DNA of 10,133 bases, from assembly GCA_022712785.1 (NCBI GenBank), contig JAFLJX010000015.1:1-10133 (forward strand), given 5' to 3'. Both the position numbers and the translations under genes were made by a program. Under the pieces are notes generated by a model. That model did not search any database and was not told the origin of the DNA. It saw nothing but the letters and a program-made list of their open reading frames with translations. This document shows positions 6,614 through 10,133 of the stretch, piece after piece. Source of the DNA: Mycoplasmatota bacterium (GTDB taxonomy: Bacteria; Bacillota_I; Bacilli_A; Izemoplasmatales; Izemoplasmataceae). The first letter of the stretch is position 1. Each line of letters opens with the position of its first letter.

Positions 6614-7675
6614 CTATACAGCCTCCTTTTTTGGAGGTGCTTTTTTAACTGGTTTTTTAGCTTTAAATGATTGATTTAGTAAAGGAGTTAACATATTCAT
6701 AAATAGGACTGCGAATATTACTCCTTCTTCATATTGAACACCTTGTCTAATAAACATAGTTAAAGATCCAGCTACAAGACCAAAAATGATCTTTCCTTTA
6801 GTAGGAATTGGAGTAGTAATAGGATCACTAACAACAAATATTAATACAAACAAGAATGAACCTGAGAATAATTGATATAATGGAAAAATAAGATCATAGT
6901 CTTTAACTATAGCGATAATTACCGCAGTTAATAAGAATGCACCTAACGTTGTTACTGGCGCAATCCAGTTAATTGCTTTCTTATATAACAAGAATCCAAA
7001 GATCAGAGCCAATACTAAACCTGAACCAACAATTCCTGGAACTATTCCTAGAAATACATCTAGGAATTGATATGAATCGTTATTCAATAACATTCCTAAA
7101 GATGTAGTCATGTTTGATGGATCAAAAACACTACCAATACTTAATGTTTCATTAAAGAAACTATTATCAAATATTAATTCTAGTACATAGTTGTCAAAAG
7201 ATGAAATAAAAGCAACACCATCAACCAACTGAGTCCATCCAAGAGTTACGAATAAAACTCCTACAAGTGATGAATGAAACACCATATGTGCAAATCCACC
7301 AAATATTAATTTACCTAAGAAAGCACCAAGTATTGCCCCAAGACCCACAAGCCATAAAGGAGTTCCTATTGGAATAAGTAATACATAAATTAATGCAGTA
7401 ATTTTTGGATAAGATTTTGTTATTAAAGCTTTTGCTTCTTTTCTGTTTACGTCTTTATTATGAGAATAAAATAAAATCTCAGATTCAACCGTTAATACAA
7501 TTGCGACAAGAATCATTAATGCTAGTTTTAATGCATGCATAAATGAATACATATAATAATTATTTAAAATCATTATTCCACTTAGAACTAATAATAATTT
7601 ATATATTAATTCCATGTTTTTCGGTTTTACAAATTTTGACCTAGGTGAAGGCCATAACATTATTTTAGCCGCCAT
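6614..7675 (-). CDS. rnfD: Rnf complex subunit D with altered flavin-attachment site
   Basis: This 353-aa protein belongs to the NqrB/RnfD family. It has an N-terminal SPRSK segment (10-14, normally 'SPHI'), many membrane helices, QFLDVFLGIVPGIVG (203-217), the strongly conserved SDPITTPIPTKGKIIFG (283-299), and EEGVIFAVLFMNMLTPLL (316-333). Homologues carry a covalent FMN on the Thr of DxxSGATPL just before the 'LDLFLG' element. Here that place reads DPSNMTTSL (185-193). Asp, the acceptor Thr (191) and Leu remain, but Ser-Gly-Ala is lost. The C-terminus is a Lys/Pro-rich basic tail (KAKKPVKKAPPKKEAV). The AGGGAGG site overlaps the cydB stop (13-base gap), so rnfD is coupled to cydB. Confidence 0.93.
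   Translation of the reverse strand: MAAKIMLWPSPRSKFVKPKNMELIYKLLLVLSGIMILNNYYMYSFMHALKLALMILVAIVLTVESEILFYSHNKDVNRKEAKALITKSYPKITALIYVLLIPIGTPLWLVGLGAILGAFLGKLIFGGFAHMVFHSSLVGVLFVTLGWTQLVDGVAFISSFDNYVLELIFDNSFFNETLSIGSVFDPSNMTTSLGMLLNNDSYQFLDVFLGIVPGIVGSGLVLALIFGFLLYKKAINWIAPVTTLGAFLLTAVIIAIVKDYDLIFPLYQLFSGSFLFVLIFVVSDPITTPIPTKGKIIFGLVAGSLTMFIRQGVQYEEGVIFAVLFMNMLTPLLNQSFKAKKPVKKAPPKKEAV
6622..6637 (-). promoter_or_regulatory. Hairpin covering the rnfG ribosome binding site
   Basis: At the end of rnfD, CCTCC and GGAGG flank six identical bases (a 5-bp perfect stem with A6 loop in the mRNA). The GGAGG is the Shine-Dalgarno of rnfG, 9 bases before its ATG. Ribosomes finishing rnfD would open the stem, so it is a plausible translational-coupling device. 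This is inferred from sequence only. Confidence 0.4.
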
Positions 7676-7688
7676 TTAAATAGCCTCC

Positions 7689-8723
7689 CTATTCATCGTT
7701 TAAATTTACCTTTTTAGTAAAGTTTTTATATTTCCACCCTTGATATAAGAATATCATTGGATAAAAGATAATAACTACTATCAATACTACATTTACTGCC
7801 TTATTTGAAACAACTGCATCATATATTGTAATCCCATTTGATAATAAAATATTTGATGGAACCATGTATGGATATATACCCACAAATCCTGTGATTAAGA
7901 AGAAAGCCATTGTTAGTAAACCAAAGATAAACAAGCTTTTACCTTTTTCTTTAAACCCTGAATAAAGTGTAATTAATGCGAATACAAGAGTAATTATTGG
8001 AAGAACAAAGAATACAATTGACTTACTGAATAATTCTCCTATATAAATTGATGCGTCAGTATTATTGAAACCCATCACAGTAATCATTAATGAGAAAAAC
8101 ATAATGTAAATAATACCATACTTTTTAACTACTTTAACTGCTTTATCTCCAACATTTCCAGTAGTATTAATTTTAATCCATCCAGCTCCAGCTACTAACG
8201 CCGAAGACAAAAAGAATAGACCACCAAAGATACCAGTAATGTTAAATAAACTAAAGTAATTAGACGCCATTTCACCAGAGCTATCAAGTGGAAAACCATA
8301 AAATATATTTGATAAATATACTCCTAATATAAATATTAACAACGCACTTGAAACCGTCCATGTTATTACCATTGCTTTAACCCATTTTTTTGAATCAAGT
8401 TTATATATTACTTCAATTGATACTCCTCTACCAATAATTGCATAAAGTAGTAAAAAGAAAATCACATACAGATAAGTAAATGTTTCAGCAAATACTATTG
8501 GAAATAATCCTAAAGTAAGTGTTAAAGCCGCAAGCAGCCATACTTCAATACCATCAAAGTGAAGACCAGATATTACTTGTATTTGTTTTCTTTCGGCTTC
8601 ATTTTCACTAACCGCCATATTTAGAGCGCTCGAACCTGTAATAAACATTTCTTGAACTATATAAACAATCCACGTAAATGAGATAATAATAAACGCGATA
8701 CTTGCTAAAGTTGCACTACCCAT
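7689..8723 (-). CDS. cydB: Cytochrome bd oxidase subunit II (CydB)
   Basis: This 344-aa protein has about eight or nine membrane helices and the usual CydB length. Family landmarks are HFDGIEVWLL (55-64, with the conserved Asp57 equivalent to E. coli CydB Asp58), YAIIGRGVSIEV, ALVAGAGW.K and the C-terminal GIYPYMVPSN...ITIYDA. CydB carries no haem but stabilises CydA and contributes to the proton/O2 path. I chose ATG 8721-8723 rather than the in-frame ATG at 8736-8738, because GGAGGT at 8731-8736 is correctly spaced for the former and overlaps the latter. With this start it overlaps cydA by 8 bases (ATGGGTAG). Its stop overlaps the rnfD ribosome binding site. Confidence 0.93.
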   Translation of the reverse strand: MGSATLASIAFIIISFTWIVYIVQEMFITGSSALNMAVSENEAERKQIQVISGLHFDGIEVWLLAALTLTLGLFPIVFAETFTYLYVIFFLLLYAIIGRGVSIEVIYKLDSKKWVKAMVITWTVSSALLIFILGVYLSNIFYGFPLDSSGEMASNYFSLFNITGIFGGLFFLSSALVAGAGWIKINTTGNVGDKAVKVVKKYGIIYIMFFSLMITVMGFNNTDASIYIGELFSKSIVFFVLPIITLVFALITLYSGFKEKGKSLFIFGLLTMAFFLITGFVGIYPYMVPSNILLSNGITIYDAVVSNKAVNVVLIVVIIFYPMIFLYQGWKYKNFTKKVNLNDE

Positions 8724-9885
8724 TATCTTCACCTCCATTTGGTTCTATAATTCCTTTTTTAATTCTACTAATCGTTAATACATAATCCATAATAAACAGT
8801 ATTGCATATAATATTACTAATGAAATAATACTAAACCACACTTGAGATACAGGCACAATGCTAATTCCGTCACTTACTTTCATTATTTTATAGATTATCC
8901 ATGGTTGTCTACCAAACTCAGTTACCATCCAACCAAATATTATAGCTAAATAAGGTAAAGGTACTAACCATATATATATTTTATGTAAAGTCTCAGATTT
9001 AACAAATTTCTTAAAGAATATAATAGTATACCCAGAAATCACTATAAATACAGAACCAAGTCCAACCATCGAACCAAAAGAGATCCTAACAACCGTTTTG
9101 AGGCCACCAGAAGTAAGTCCTGTGATCATCGCAATTTTATCAGGTTGTACAACATTTAAATAATCTAAGTATGAATTACCTGTGATAGGTAATAATATAC
9201 CCGCTACAAGAATAGTCCATGCACCATACTTAGCGCTTAATTCAAATAAATGTTTATGTTCTTCTTTTCCTTTTAAGAACTGCCAAGAACTAATTGCTAG
9301 AACAACAAACCCAGCAAGAAGTAAAGCAGATAAATGATTATGTACATACATATGCCAAGTATATGGATTAAAGAATAATTCCCAGAAGTCTTCAAGTATT
9401 ATTTTTGATCCATCCCAAACAGCCCCTACAGGATGTTGCATAAATCCGTTAGCTGATATTATCCACATTGCAGACAACATCGTACCAAGAGTAATCATTG
9501 ATATCGTAAACAATCTTAACTTTCTAGATAAACTATGTCGTCTAAATAACCAAATACCAGTAAACGTAGATTCTAAGAAGAATGCGGCAATAACTTCTAA
9601 AATCAATGGTGATCCAAATACCTCACCCATCGCCACAGTATACGGTGCCCAGTTAGTTCCGAATTGAACAGTCATCGCAATACCCGTAACTATCCCAAAC
9701 GCATAATTGATTAAAAAGATATCACTAAAGTAATTTGATAACATTCTAAATCTGTCATCATCCTTAATAAAATATCTAATTTCAAACATCATAATAATAA
9801 TTATCAGTCCCACTGTCAGTGGTACAAATATGAAATGAAATGCAATTGTGAATGCAAACTGCATCCTAGATAAAATCTCTAACAT
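8716..9885 (-). CDS. cydA: Cytochrome bd oxidase subunit I (CydA), Q-loop-less
   Basis: CydA is the haem-bearing O2-reducing subunit. The catalytic core is intact: His17 (E. coli His19), Glu97 and Glu105 (Glu99, Glu107) in GEVFGSPLILEVIAAFFLES, His182 (His186), Met273 (Met393), and EFGRQPW (323-329, Glu445 and Arg448). The protein is only 389 aa, against 522 in E. coli and about 450-470 in Bacillus. Between Lys250 (Lys252) and Met273 only 22 residues remain, so the periplasmic Q-loop is almost absent. Glu257 of E. coli is Thr255 here, and Arg391 is Gly271. Both belong to the quinol-site region. The start has AGGAGG 8 bases upstream. It is the second visible gene of the operon. Subfamilies of the bd superfamily that lack quinol-site residues are known, and this may be one. 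No haem-c CxxCH motif is present. Confidence 0.93.
   Translation of the reverse strand: MLEILSRMQFAFTIAFHFIFVPLTVGLIIIIMMFEIRYFIKDDDRFRMLSNYFSDIFLINYAFGIVTGIAMTVQFGTNWAPYTVAMGEVFGSPLILEVIAAFFLESTFTGIWLFRRHSLSRKLRLFTISMITLGTMLSAMWIISANGFMQHPVGAVWDGSKIILEDFWELFFNPYTWHMYVHNHLSALLLAGFVVLAISSWQFLKGKEEHKHLFELSAKYGAWTILVAGILLPITGNSYLDYLNVVQPDKIAMITGLTSGGLKTVVRISFGSMVGLGSVFIVISGYTIIFFKKFVKSETLHKIYIWLVPLPYLAIIFGWMVTEFGRQPWIIYKIMKVSDGISIVPVSQVWFSIISLVILYAILFIMDYVLTISRIKKGIIEPNGGEDNG
8731..8736 (-). promoter_or_regulatory. Ribosome binding site fixing the cydB start
   Basis: GGAGGT lies 7 bases before ATG 8721-8723 inside the end of cydA. It overlaps the alternative ATG at 8736-8738, which therefore is unlikely to be used. 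Confidence 0.75.
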
Positions 9886-9926
9886 AAATTATTCCTCCTA
9901 AAAATTTAATATATCAACGAATTATT

Positions 9927-10109
9927 TCATTGTTTTTTAATTAATAAATACATAAAGAATAGAACTCCTGCGACTGTTGCTACTACACCACCAATTAGGT
10001 GTGAAGTATAAATACTAGTCCACGCAAAAACTCTTAAGGTGATACTAAGCAGAGTGTAAACAACTAAAAATAGTACTACAGCATAAATTGCTTTTTCTAA
10101 TAATTTCAT
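9927..10109 (-). CDS. Small two-helix membrane protein upstream of cydA
   Basis: This 60-aa protein has two predicted membrane helices (about residues 7-28 and 37-57), a positive N-terminus (MKLLEK) and a C-terminal LLIKKQ. AAGGAG lies 8 bases before the ATG, so it is probably translated. It is 41 bases from cydA on the same strand with no terminator between, so it is likely the proximal gene visible in the operon. Known small bd-oxidase subunits (CydX, CydS) have one helix and about 30-40 residues, so it is not obviously one of them. It may be an assembly or accessory subunit of this unusual oxidase. Family not recognised. It ends in TGA. Confidence 0.65.
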   Translation of the reverse strand: MKLLEKAIYAVVLFLVVYTLLSITLRVFAWTSIYTSHLIGGVVATVAGVLFFMYLLIKKQ

Positions 10110-10133
10110 TTTCTAAACTCCTTGATTAACTTA

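Noticed and set aside
8724..8738. Alternative cydB start 15 bases upstream
   Set aside because: The ATG at 8736-8738 overlaps the GGAGGT that serves the downstream ATG, and it has no ribosome site of its own.
1..10133. CRISPR arrays, tRNA or rRNA genes, insertion sequences
   Set aside because: No regularly spaced repeats, no recognisable tRNA or rRNA sequence and no transposase-like frame were seen.

Overview
This AT-rich window looks like a low-GC Gram-positive-type genome. TGA is used as a stop (rnfE and the small upstream gene both end in TGA) and Trp is encoded by TGG, so it is not a UGA-recoding mollicute. Gene content (membrane ABC-2 permeases, a YpsC-type methyltransferase, cytochrome bd, Rnf subunits) fits Bacillota or a deep Mycoplasmatota relative such as the Izemoplasma/Haloplasma group. 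That placement is inference only.

Left part (1-1720, + strand): the last codons of an upstream gene, probably an ABC ATPase, overlap the first of two adjacent ABC-2 type permeases. A short frameshifted membrane ORF follows, then a strong bidirectional terminator at 1695-1720.

Middle part (1719-4406, - strand): a promoter at 4378-4406 drives a DUF3137-like membrane protein and then a THUMP-domain RNA methyltransferase. Downstream lie a broken reading frame, a 97-aa three-helix membrane protein with a good ribosome binding site, and a short relic whose sequence repeats the C-terminal tail of the methyltransferase. This stretch looks decayed or rearranged.

Right part (4415-10109, - strand): one tightly packed operon reads: 60-aa membrane protein, cydA, cydB, rnfD, rnfG, rnfE, rnfA, rnfB, terminator. 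Cytochrome bd genes are translationally coupled to Rnf genes, but the module is unusual. There is no rnfC (the NADH-binding subunit) in the operon as far as it is visible. RnfB is only 103 aa and lacks the C-terminal ferredoxin-type domains. RnfD has lost the canonical SGAT flavin-attachment motif. CydA is only 389 aa and lacks almost the whole Q-loop and key quinol-site residues, while keeping the haem ligands and proton-path glutamates.

The main hypothesis is that this is a stripped Rnf-type flavin/Fe-S electron conduit (RnfA, B, D, E, G) wired to a bd-type oxygen reductase that may not use quinol. It would carry electrons from an unidentified cytoplasmic donor to O2. The gene arrangement and residue changes are seen directly; the electron path is inference.
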